Below the pieces are notes generated by a model. It ran no database searches and was not told the DNA's origin. It saw only the letters and a list, made by a program, of their open reading frames with translations. Of a stretch of 64,000 nt of DNA, positions 31,533-42,981 are shown one piece after another (position 1 is the first letter of the stretch; the number at the start of each line of letters is the position of its first letter). Made by a program: the position numbers and the translations under genes. This stretch comes from Heliocidaris tuberculata (taxonomy: Eukaryota; Echinodermata; Echinoidea; Camarodonta; Echinometridae). The DNA lies in the NCBI GenBank assembly GCA_025618425.1, contig CM046833.1:5011207-5075206 (forward strand), written 5' to 3'.

Positions 31533-31593
31533 TTCGATAGCGAACCTTTTATTATCCGTAGTTTCATCCCCAGGCGCACGCAGGCGCGTCACA
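31533..31593 (-). repeat. 5' LTR, outer part (after foldback)
   Basis: 61 bp identical to the outer end of the 3' LTR (18647-18707), ending GCGCGTCACA, followed by ACGAT (31594-31598). Proves that the foldback entered the LTR after the retrotransposon had integrated. Confidence 0.9.
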
Positions 31594-31598
31594 ACGAT

Positions 31599-31634
31599 AC
31601 ATTAAACTATAATACTTGGTACCAATATGCCAAT
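31599..31634 (+). pseudogene. Locus B cytoplasmic exon, 3' part
   Basis: Continues the exon interrupted at 18512: after the ACGAT duplication the frame reads TLNYNTWYQYAN to donor |GTAAAT in phase 0. Tyrosine-rich, like the other cytoplasmic exons. Confidence 0.45.
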
Positions 31635-32088
31635 GTAAATGACTCCATAAATATTTCTATGTCTTTGAGTGAAATAAGGGCGTATCTCTTTTATCTTGTG
31701 TATTTTCCTTTTTTAAAAATAAATCCACAGAAAAATATTTTTTTTATATCCTTTATCTATTTATTTATTTTTCAAAATCTAACTTGTTTCGTCTGGTTCT
31801 AAACAAAAGCGACTCGTCTACAAATTTCTAGTTTCAAACTGTGCAAAACTCTGCTGAAAATGATAATCGCGCATTTCTAATTATGTATGAATTACGTTAA
31901 CCATGAGAAAGGGAAAACGCTCACGAGGTAAAAATAGTATCTCACATATACTGATATGTCTATCCAACATAACACTCCCCTCTTATCAGGATTTTACTAT
32001 TCGTTATGTCTGTTCATACTTCCATTTTTTTTTAATGTACAACATATTTCAGTGTGTTTGTGTATTACAATATAACTTTACATTACAG

Positions 32089-32142
32089 AATACAGAAATA
32101 CAGCATTATGTCAAAGAAACTTGGATTTACCAGTATGAATAG
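32089..32142 (+). CDS. Locus B candidate last exon
   Basis: Acceptor TAACTTTACATTACAG|, phase 0, encoding NTEIQHYVKETWIYQYE then TAG. Phase agrees with the preceding donor. Short, so support is limited to splice site, phase and tyrosine content. Confidence 0.4.
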   Translation, partial: NTEIQHYVKETWIYQYE

Positions 32143-34033
32143 TTATAATATTTGTTTTTTAAAATTAATTAACTTCTATAGCTAGAACACGCAAGCCTAC
32201 TTTCTAAGATTCCTCAAAAATTTCAATGATTATGTGAGCTAAGCTATCATCTATTATAATGATCTTCTGCCTTTTCACTTATCCACCTACCATGCCTGTA
32301 TATCTGGTGCACATGGTATAGCGGTTGTAGCGCCGTCAGCCGTAAAGGAACTGAAGTCCACTTGTACCTAACCATGTACCTCTCACATACGTACTACAAT
32401 CTTTTAATGGCCCCAGTATGACTAAAATTGCTTCCTTTTCTTTAAAAAATCCCCCTCTTTCACTTATCACAGCATAGACATGTTAAAACAAAAACGATCA
32501 GATCCCATTCTTAAACCTTTTGTCTTTTCAATGTAAACTCTGAAAACTCTAAAAGGACAATTTCTTTTACCTTCATGGCTTCTCAAAAACAGTACCACCT
32601 TTGCGGTATTGATGCAGATTTACAGCTACGCAAATGAAAAAAAAAATGAAAAGTTTGTCACTTGAAGAATCATGCAAAAATAAAAAGACGATGTAACCAA
32701 AGTATCTCACGACCAAAATATCTGAAGAAGACTTGTATCTATCACATAATGGTGAAACCTGGATCCCCTGGTAACGCTTTACCACCTTCAACTAATCTCA
32801 AACATTCTCATGTTTAAAGTGCTGCCAAATACTTTCTTATCCATTCTGACTCCAATGAAATTGCTGTGCTAAGAACGTCAATCATATCAAAGATCTTGTC
32901 AGATCGGACTCCTGTGGCTTGCAGTATACATCCGTCAAGCATTTTGAGGATTATGAATGCTGCAAAATACTCATATTCTCGCTAATCTGACTCAGGTTTC
33001 CGTGCTATGTCGAAATCCCGTCAGACCCAGCAAGATCTGGTGTCGTTTACTGCATTTTGCATGTCCTCCATGTTGTCACATCAGCCTGAAAAATAACAAA
33101 AATTGGCATGCATTTTGTAGCGAATGGATTGTATTCTAAAATCCCCAAGGGCAGAATAAGAAACAGATCAGAGCATTAATTTCATTTAAATCGGATGATC
33201 TTTAATGAGCTTCGCATCACTAAACAACTGGCGTTCAAACCGATAAGCATAATATCACCTGAATTAAAGCCAACAAAAATCCAACCTTGCCTTTATCGTT
33301 TGTAGAAAATTCAATTTTATTATTGAATTCTTTAACTAAATCATGAAATTTTGTTTTCCAAAATTTTCAGCCCCCAAAGGCAAAATTTCTACATCAATTC
33401 CTAAATTTTAAACCCGGCTTAATTTTATCACTCTCTTGTCTTTCTTTGTTTTTAAGTCAGTTTAGACTTCACTTTCCGAACGTGATGCTGTGATATGAGA
33501 TTTACTACCATTTACATTTTAATTATCTATTTTATTAAAAAAAAGTATACTCTTTCAAGAAATACCCAGAACTAAAAATTTGACCATGCCAACCAAAAAC
33601 ACATTGATTGAGCTTTAACTGAAAATCACACTTTTTGGTGGTTTCGTGGTGCCTGGTCACATATTATAAACAGTGAATTTTCTCCTTCCAGTAAACAGCG
33701 GGAGCTGTGGGCGTGGCTTAGTAGTAGTACCACCATGACCACTACTACCATCGGATGCCTGGTGAGAATGCAGCTCATTTTTCTCACCTTCCTTTCTGCT
33801 TTCGTCCCCTTTTCTGTCTGAAGCACTTCCTTGTACCATCTTTATCACTAAGCTATATAATTGTGTCCAATTTCAAAGTTTCTTGCTTTTTTTGCAAAAA
33901 GAGAAAGATTCCTGGATAATTTTCATGCAACCTTGGTTGTCTTGAAAATATTTGAACATAATTGGTTAATTAATAATATTTTCTTTCATAGCACATAAAT
34001 AAAGTTATTTAATTCTCTTCTACCCTTGACAAT
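32143..34033. other. Intergenic stretch between loci B and C
   Basis: AT-rich with no convincing exon. A minus-strand frame at 33657-33848 (polar, ending KFTVYNM) is noted but has no TM exon partner. No signal-peptide exon for locus C was recognised. Confidence 0.5.
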
Positions 34034-34188
34034 CTTTAAGGGCAAATACAAAGATGGAAATAAAAATGGAGATTATAACATGTCAAACTAATGCATCCGT
34101 CAAACCAGCCGTCAATTTGGAATGGTTCACCCCAGAGAGATTGTACATTCTTCACAATTATATTAATGAAATACCGGATAAACGATGA
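34034..34188 (+). pseudogene. Locus C Ig1 exon, 5' part, interrupted
   Basis: In the frame TGT(34081) it reads CQTNASVKPAVNLEW and resembles the locus A Ig exon over the B and C strands. The upstream match fades near 34034 and no certain acceptor is seen. It stops being Ig-like at 34188, where an inverted-repeat insertion begins. The other half is at 40468. Confidence 0.6.
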
Positions 34189-36506
34189 AATTGTGCATTT
34201 TTACCTACAAGCATGAAATTTGGCACAGTGGTAGAACCTCATGTAAAAAGCATTTTAAGAAGGGGAGCCACCTGAAAAAGGTCAAAGGTCAGCCGTGGCG
34301 GCCATTTTTAAAAATGGCCGCCATATCCCCTTTCTTGGATCAATAAATCATTAATAACTTGGGAACCATTTGAAAAAATCTTATTCAGATGTTGCATAAG
34401 TATGCATGACCACCACATGATACATTTCAGAGATTTTTGTCTCATGAGGTCAAAGGTCAAAGGTCATAGGGTCACGTAAGTGGTATAATTTGAGTTAAAT
34501 CTTATTCCTCCCCAAATTCAACAGCCAATAACTTGATAGAAAGAAAAAATATGAAATGCATCTATGTGTCAATGTAGAATGATGATCCAGGAGGATATTG
34601 AGGTCAAAGGTCAAAGGTTGAGTGTTAAATGAGCCTTTACAAGGTCAATGGAAATAACATATTAAGTGCAAAAATATGTACTTCAATTGCATTTCTGCAG
34701 AAGAACTATTTAAGACAAAACTAAGTAAATTGGTATCAGTCAGACCTACATGTATCTGTCAATACAGAATGATAAACCACATGATCATGACCTCATAAGT
34801 TCAAATGTCAAAGGGGAAATGGGAGAGGAGCTCGCTAGATATGTCACGGAGTTGCCAATTTGTGTTTGATTGATCACGAATTCAAAAATTCATAGCTTTC
34901 TTATTACTAATCCAATTTTGCTCAGACCTTCACTGATCTGTCTCTTTAATTTTCTGCTTCTTTTAAAACCACCTTGTAATCAGGATGGACTTTTCCTTTA
35001 AGGCCATATAATTCATTAAAAATAAATTCTTACAAACAAATAAAATTAACCCTTTGACTGCTGAATTAACATATTCCCATAGGATTAATACAGAGATCAC
35101 CCGGTTCCGTAGGCGATGGGTTAACAGAAGTACTGTGATCATTATGTTTCTTCTATATAGAGTATATAGTAAGAAGCAGTGGATTTTGTCCATATAATCT
35201 CATATGGAAATGCAAACATTAGATAAACATACCTCTGCGGTTAATAAAAGAATAGTCACTGGTTGTCCTTTACCTGTTCTTAAGTGTCACAATATTGGGT
35301 CGATTTGACTTCAGTCCTTAGGTGAGGGCATTGCAAGATTCCGGTCCATATAGCTTTGCCCTAGCAGTGACCTCCTTAGTAGGCAGCCCTCTTGACATGC
35401 TGCAATTAAGCTGCCCTAGTTGGAGGTATTGCATCCATCGCTCGTCCCTTCTTAGTAAACACATCTCGTCAAGCTTCATCAATGTTTGTCAGTGTGCTGG
35501 TTCGATCATAAAGGAGGATAATAAATCATTCTAGTTGTAACACTGCAGTGGACAGGGTTAGGAAGATTGATGTGACTTCATCATAGGTCTTCCCAGTTTC
35601 CAGGCTGTTTTCTTCTTCTTGGTGTCGAAGCTTAGGATGATACCGTATCACATCCTGTCAAGGCATGGAACACTGGAAGAGCCTGCGACTTGCCTGGGCC
35701 AAGATCTGCTGCAATTTCGTGGGTTAGAATGTATCTAAGATGTTTGCCTGACCCTAATGCCAACCATAGCTCCGAGATCTTGAGATTGCTAGCTGCAGCT
35801 ATAGCCAAACACACTACATCTGTGTCTACTGTGCGGAGTAGAATTTTACTGTGAATGCTGGCGATGTGAAAATACTTCAGAAAATCCAAAATCGAGCTGC
35901 TCGTCTGGTGCTTGGTGCACAGAAAAGAGAGCCCAGTGCTCCTTTGTTGAAACAGTTACACTGGCTTCCTATCAAAGAACGAACTGAATTCAAACTAGCC
36001 CTTTTGGTATACAAGTGCAGGAAGAATACCGCTCCATGGTATCTGTCAAACTTAGTTACTACCCCTCCAGCTTCAAGATACCATCTCCGTTCCAGAACGA
36101 TAAAACATTACTTCATATCCCACGCAACAATACCAAGGCAGCCGAACGCTCATTCTCATATGCTGGACCGGCCATCTGGAACACTCTACCACAACATCTC
36201 CGCCTATGCGATACAGAAGAAACTTTCAAAAAGAAACTCAAATCCTAACTTTTCCCGTCATAATTAATCCAGTTCATATCGTTTGTTGTTAACCAGAGTG
36301 GTGATAACACCTTTTTGACTCTCAGCAGAAGATAGGGCTGATGATATCACTGTTAAAGAATATTTAAATATCTTTAAATTCTTTGTGTATCCATAATTAC
36401 TACATGTATTTATATTACTATTTGCTATGTTATTATGTATGTTATTTTTGTGCTGTAATAGCGCTCTGATCAGTTTTCTGGAAAAGCACTTAATAAGAAA
36501 CAATTA

Positions 36507-36576
<70 letters not shown>

Positions 36577-39500
36577 CATTGGTGGTTACAACCTGCTTGC
36601 TGGTTCTCATACTGGCAATGTGCTTTGTCAGGAACGCAAACAACTCTGTCTTGTTGGATCGACACATAGAAATTGTTGCCAGTTTCCTTGGAGGTTCGTG
36701 GATCCAAGGACTCTTCTTCTGACACCTTCCCCACGTTTGCTTCTTGCGTGTCATTTCAAACTGTCCTCACTGTACCGATCCGCACAATATCCACTCGATT
36801 AGCATATTGCAACTGATGCTCTACATACGGCAGGAACACATTTAGTGCATAATCATCAAAAGTCCTAGCAGTAACAGGTTTGAGGATGTTCACCACCACA
36901 ACTCCATCTAGGATGATCACATCAGTCTTTGGGTAGTTGTCTTTAGATTCAGCACATTTTTCTAAATGTGCAGTGAGGTCAGATTTGGTTCCTTGTCTTA
37001 AGTTGCCGCAATAAGACAAAGATGGTGGGCAAGCTTGATATTCATGACAGAAGAACCCATCCAGATTACCATCTCGTGATTGACAAGCAATGTACAGTCG
37101 TGAGAAAAGTTAGCAATCACTTTTCAGAGAAGACACTTGCAGGCTGGCACTGGACATCTTTTCTAGGAGGAGCTTCACAGGACAATGAGAGTTTGTTCTT
37201 CTTGATAGGTTCTGAAAGAGAAGTTCCTTGTTCAAGCAATCGATCTGTGACAAAGGTATCATACTGCTCTTGACCCGTCTCCTTGGCCTTATAGCCCACT
37301 GTAGGCACTGCATTTACTTGAATTATGTCTTTTGCGTCTAGTTTCAAAAAGTCTTTTGACTCTTCTAAGAAGGGGTTAGCCATTTCCTCAATCACCTCAA
37401 CCAAACTTTTCACTTGTTCGACAAATGTCACCTGATAACTTTTCGTCTGCTCATGATGCCTTGTTTCTTGGTTTACTCTTTTACGTCGTCCCTCGAATGA
37501 TGCCTCAAATTCTCTCGTCAGTCTTGCCACTTTCGGTCCTGCGATTATCGAACGTCTAAACGCCCGAGGGTTTTGAGTGAGGCCAACTGCTCCATCTTCA
37601 CTCTTCACACCACCATTATTCTGTTTATGTGCCTGATCGATTGCCATGTATGGGAAGTGAAATTTCCCTTGTTGAACTCAGCAGCGATCTCTGGCTGGGC
37701 CTTGCTCAGAGTAACCATGTCTCAAATGTGGACTGGAACCCATCTTGCATAGTTCGTGTGGTCAAAGCTGAAAAGCCATGGTGCAAGCTTTGTCAGGCAG
37801 TCAACATACAGGGGGAAATTTAATTCTCTCAAAGATCTGGGTGCCGTTGCATAAAACTTGCTATTATAGTAACTTTGCTATTATAGTAGCTTTTCATGGA
37901 ATACTGGATTTTGATTGGCTCTTGAGCAACGTTACCATGGTAGTTACCATTGATGGTAAAGTTACTATAATAGTAACTTTACCATCAATGGTAAAGTTAC
38001 TATTAAAGTTACTATAATAGTAAGTCTTTATGCAATGGCACCCTGATGTTTGTCAGGATAAGGAGCTCCAAATGAAGAGTTGTATGCCAGTACTGGCATT
38101 GGGGAATCTCCTTTTTCTGCCGAGCACACCAATCATCGAACTCCTCAAGAGTCTGGTTCCAATGTCTGCTTGTAGTGAGAATATGCCTGGATAAGTGGCT
38201 CCACCCAACCAGAATCTTTTAGCCAGTGTCCTATCACTTTGCAGCCATCTCAATGCGAAAGCCTCAAGAGGATGACAAATTTTAAAATTTAAATCAGTTA
38301 AAAATACAGGGAAAGAAAATTGGAACCCGTGATCACATAGAAATTATGTAAAATTAATTGTTAAAAGTTAAAATTTAAAAAATATTGCTGACAGAGTGAT
38401 ATTTTCCTGCCTCCACATCTCCAAGCTATCCCTGCAGCTGTTACTTTTGGTCTGCAGATTTTCATACTTTTTCTAGATAAATGCAGAAATATACACATTT
38501 CAGTAGCAAAATACCATTTTTTCAAGTGTGCAAAGTGACATTCAGACCTTTGACATTTTAACTCATGAACTCATGATCATGTGGTTTATCATTCTATATG
38601 GACAGATACATGTAGGTCTGACTGATGCCAGTTTACTTAGTTTTGTCTTAAAGTGACAGTAAATTGAAGCTCCAACATGTAACCCTAAAAGGGCCGGGAG
38701 ATTTTGGCTACGCCACAGGGTCCCCCCCCCCCCCCGAGATCTCGACCGCGCGATCGCGCCGAAAATTTTCACGCTCATGTAATCTACAAAACTGTATAGT
38801 TAAATGCTCCGAAATAATTTCACATTAATTATGCTAATATATGCATGAAATCAAAATTTGCTCTAAATCATTGAATAAAGCTCAAAAATGCTAATCTTCG
38901 GTCTAGACACTCTTTTCAGTACTTTTAGCAAATATACTTGAAACAAATTTGGTATGAAAATTGATTTCTTATGTATTTTATTGTATTTAAAATTTCTTAA
39001 GTATTTCTTTGTATTTTTTTACTTTTTGTTTTTTATTGTTTTTTATTTGTCGGGGACACTTTTGCGATCATAAACAGCATAAAATAAATTAATTTTAATC
39101 AGTAAATGTTAAAAATATTCATAGATTTCTAAATTTTGGCTGAAAACACATTTTATATTGAAATCATAGATGAAATCACATTTTTGAGCAATTTTTGGTC
39201 TGACGTGCAAGTACGAAATGTTGAGTAACTTCAGAATCGCATGCCCAGACATCGCAAATTTGGTCTTAAAAGATGTGTGAGATTCGAAAGAAAAAAGTCG
39301 TGAAACGCCGCGGCGACTGCTCTGCGCGTTGCGGACATATCGCGAGAAATGTCTAGGGGGGGGGGGGGGTGGATTCCACCCCCGGCCCTTTTAGGGTTAA
39401 TGGCGCCATCTCTCAACAGGATTTGAAAAGTGTCTGTGCCTCTCATTTTCCCATCATGCCCCATTCTAGTTTGTAGAAGCTTAGAATGTATCTGTAGGCA

Positions 39501-42500
39501 ATTTTCCACATGTGCAACTTCAAAAGTAATAGTTTGAAATATTAAGTGTGCCTATTTTCCAAAAAATCTGTCGAAATTCAAAATAAAATGCAATTAATTT
39601 TCAAATTATAATGTCAATTTAGCAGTTACTGTAAGATGGCGCTGTTCAAGTTTTGGCAGTTTAATGCCATTTTAAAGGAAAATAAAACCCTGGGGAAAAA
39701 TCAGTTTTAATTAAAAGAGAGGATAGAGAGAAGCAATTTTTTAAAAAGTTCATCAAAATCGGTTACAAAATGAGAAAGTTATGAAAGTTTGAAAAGTCTC
39801 AATTTAATTTCTGTGGCGATCCTCAAATTGGCAATGTTGTTCAGAGTGACAGGTTTAATAGTTTAGTAATACAACTCTCTGTATGTTTTGAACACAAAAT
39901 TTCATATTTTCCCCACTATCTCTCAAGGTGCAGCTTGTTTCCTTCTTAGCTCGAGATATATCATGGGAAAATGCATTTGACACAACATATGTAACTTAAT
40001 ATGTTATTTCCATTGACCTTGTAAAGGCTCATTTAACATTCAACCTTTGACCTTTGACCTCAATATCCTCCTGGGCCATCATTCTACGTTGACACATAGA
40101 TGCACTTCATATTTCTCTTTCAGTCGCGTTATTTGTTGAATTTGTGGAGGAATAAGATTTAACTCAAATTATACCACTTGCGTGACCCTATGACCTTTGA
40201 CCTTTGACCTCATGATACAAAATTCTCTGAAATGTATCATGTGGTGGTCATGCATACTTATGCAACATCTGAATAGGATTTTTCAAATGGTTCTCAAGTT
40301 ATTAATGATTTAATGATCCAAGAAAGGGGATATGGCGGCCATTTTTAAAAATGGCCGCCACGGCTGACCTTTGACCTTTTTCAGGTGGCTCCCCTTCTTA
40401 AAATGTTTCTTATGTCATCGTCTACATCTGTGCCAAATTTCATGCATGTAGGTAAAAATGCACAATTGACCCCAAATTTTGCTGTTATCTGCCTGACTAA
40501 AGATCATGGCAAAATCTTAACCTGCTCAGTGATAATTACACAAAGATATTACGCACGTATCCAGTCATCAGTCCAGCTCCAAGTGGAAGGTAAATATCTA
40601 TTTTACAGTTCCACCTTATTTTCCAGCATTTATATCAACATATATCTTATTAGGTACATTTCAACTCATGCTTTTTTTTTCATAATGTTAATTTCATCGA
40701 ACTTATACCATTGAAATGTACACTTCCTTAGGTTTTGCATAAAAAATATATATCTTAAGAAAAAACCTAGGACAATGTAACGAATTTAACACGTAATGAT
40801 TTTGTTTATATAGGAACGAGATTATACACATTGTATAGAAATGAAGATAGAATGAACCATAAATGTGATATTTCTGTCCCTTAAAAAAAAGTTCATTTGA
40901 TTTGCTTAAATAAAAATAGACAAGAAAAGGGCCTTTTGATATTGTATAAATTATTTCACGCTGAGTGTCCCTTACAGACTAAAGGCTTGTGAAAGCACAA
41001 TCTATTTAATCCTTCCGGCAAGGCCTAAATCTAACATTTATATTTCAAACTTTTAGTGAGGACGTTTAATGTTTTACCAAGCGACTGAGAAATTAAAAAC
41101 GTTGAAAGACTGAAACTGAAACCTCCGATTAATCCAATTAGTCATCCAGAACATGAGATGTCATACGATTTTTTAATAATAAAAATAATGAAATAAAAAA
41201 AATTATTGCTTTATTGTTTTATGTTATTTTATTACTGGTGATTATTATTTTCAATTTCATTTTTGTGATCATTTGCCACAAACATGATGGTTGGTTTTTC
41301 TTTTAGCAATCGACAGAAATCAATATTTCTGTCTGAATGACAAATGAACGATTGTCGGGAGTGTTTACTCAGTGGAAACTTAGATGGAGTACATAATTGT
41401 TCGACGAAATAAACTGGGAAATGGCAACGTCATATAACAAACAGGCGACAAGACCAAAGTAATGATGTTAAAGAGAATGTAGAATTATACCCTTTACTTG
41501 TTCTGTATCACACTTTCCTATGTCCCACTAGACCTTGGTATACATGATCATAAAAGCCATTAGTGCAAAGTAATTTGCATATATACTTATAACTATGTAC
41601 CCTACCTATAAACCGAGAAGGACTGTATAATGATTTTTTTTTAATTGAATAAATGTAACTAAGTAAAAAAAAAAAAATAGTTCCAAGACTTTTTGGCATG
41701 TATATCGTGTAGGACCAAATGCACGTAGGACTAAAATATAGCAAAGTTTTCAATGTGGAAAGCATTAGAGTTCAAGATTTCGCGCCATCTCACTCACAGC
41801 ACAGAGTGTCAAAGCAAATCTTCCTTCATCATTGTAAGGCTCTGACCGATCATGATTTATGTACGTTTACAGTTAAATCAAAATGAGATTAACATTACTG
41901 CAGAAAAACATTTAACATTTTAAAAAAGAAAACATCCTCTTTATATTTTCAGTATGTGTTTCCCAGCTTGACATGTTTGACTGTGACCCTCTACAAACTA
42001 TCGTAAATGGAGCGAGTCCAAGATTTTATTGCACGACAAACACAAACAACCCTGAGCTAATACTGTCGAGAGTCTTCTTCAAATCTTCTATCAACGGTTA
42101 CAATCCAACCTTCAAAAGGGCTTCGTGGACAAGTTCGGAGGGAGCAAGCAAGGCTATCTATATGCCTACGCATTTTACATCGTCTAATATTTCATGTTGC
42201 GTTTCACAGACATCTCTATGTCAAGCAGCTTGCTCGCCTATCTGTCATATTGATTATCAACCATGTAAGTTTATATGGTTGATATATATATATATCTCAC
42301 TTATACATCAGGGATTTTACATTTCCTCAAATGGGCAATTTTTGTGGTAGTATCCATTTTATATATATTTATTTATATATATATATATATATATAAAATT
42401 TACTGACGTTTGAGGTTCTTCTCCAAGACAGACGGAAGCCTCCCATACGCACCATACGAGTAGGCATCGAGTGAACTTAATCACTGTCCTTATGCACGTA

Positions 42501-42936
42501 CGGGTGAGGTGCCTGTCAAGTGACAGACCACCTAAAAAAACATCTATGAGTTACATTAAATGAGATTCAAGCTGCATAAGCAGGGGCGACGCTACAGGGG
42601 GGCAGAGGGGGCGACAGCCCCCCCCCCCTATGATTTTTCAAGTAGTGAAAAAAGAAAAAAAAAAGAAGAAAAAAGAAGAAAAGGAGGAAGAAAAGGGAAG
42701 AAAGAAGAAATAGGAGTATTAAAAAGAGAGGTCTTAAACATATAACTCTATATTACCCCTGTTATTTAATGGAGAAAAAATATGACGTAATCTTTAGGTC
42801 GTCTTGCCCCTCCTATCAAAATACCATGGCGCCGCCCCTGTGCATAAGGGATAATAATTCAACGTATTGCTTTTTTTCGATTCTGTTTTTAAGGTCACTC
42901 ACTATTATCCAGTGCATACACACGCGCGCGCGCGCG

Positions 42937-42981
<45 letters not shown>

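Larger units (their letters stand above)
18513..31593 (-). mobile_element. Gmr1-type Ty3/Gypsy LTR retrotransposon (minus strand), with nested foldback in its 5' LTR
   Basis: Bounded by ACGAT duplications. LTRs of about 195 bp: 3' LTR 18513-18707; 5' LTR 24929-25063 plus 31533-31593, split by the 25064-31523 insertion. LTR ends are TG..CA. The two LTRs differ by about three substitutions and one indel, so the insertion is fairly recent. On the minus strand the order is gag with SCAN-like region and zinc knuckle, protease, integrase, reverse transcriptase, RNase H. Integrase before RT is the hallmark of the deuterostome Gmr1 group. This copy carries in-frame stops, frame changes and a rearranged pol end, so it appears defective. 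Confidence 0.92.
16889..32142 (+). pseudogene. Locus B: disrupted receptor-like locus (TM plus cytoplasmic exons)
   Basis: Called from a TM exon (16889-16974), a cytoplasmic exon whose halves lie at 18460-18512 and 31599-31634, and a short last exon (32089-32142). The middle exon is cut by a 13-kb retrotransposon with a nested foldback. Exon style, strand and position between loci A and C suggest a third paralogue. No Ig exon was found upstream, and the TM exon leaves in phase 0 whereas the cytoplasmic exon enters in phase 1, so an exon is missing, lost or misread. Probably non-functional as assembled (inference). Confidence 0.4.
34189..40467. mobile_element. Compound foldback insertion, 6279 bp, inside the locus C Ig1 exon
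   Basis: Starts AATTGTGCATTTTTACC and ends with its complement GGTAAAAATGCACAATT. Arms of about 480 bp (34189-34660 with 39990-40467) share GCCATTTTTAAAAATGGCC and several AGGTCAAAGGTC blocks. A further arm segment (34710-34812) pairs with 38520-38655. Inside are a minus-strand repeat-gene fragment, a LINE tail, two MITEs and a second inverted pair (34850-35005 / 39660-39850). No clear target duplication was found. Confidence 0.75.

Noticed and set aside
32311..32370. tRNA-like start (GGTATAGCGGTTGTAGC)
   Set aside because: No B-box GGTTCGANNCC and no cloverleaf; other parts of the window also gave no tRNA.
33657..33848. Minus-strand polar frame ending KFTVYNM
   Set aside because: Looks like a receptor tail in composition, but no TM exon or clear splice acceptor upstream on that strand supports it.
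36427..36754. Poly-Tyr and poly-Asn frames
   Set aside because: The (ATT)n tail of the CR1-like LINE; only the GCDTVSS-family part of the minus frame was kept.
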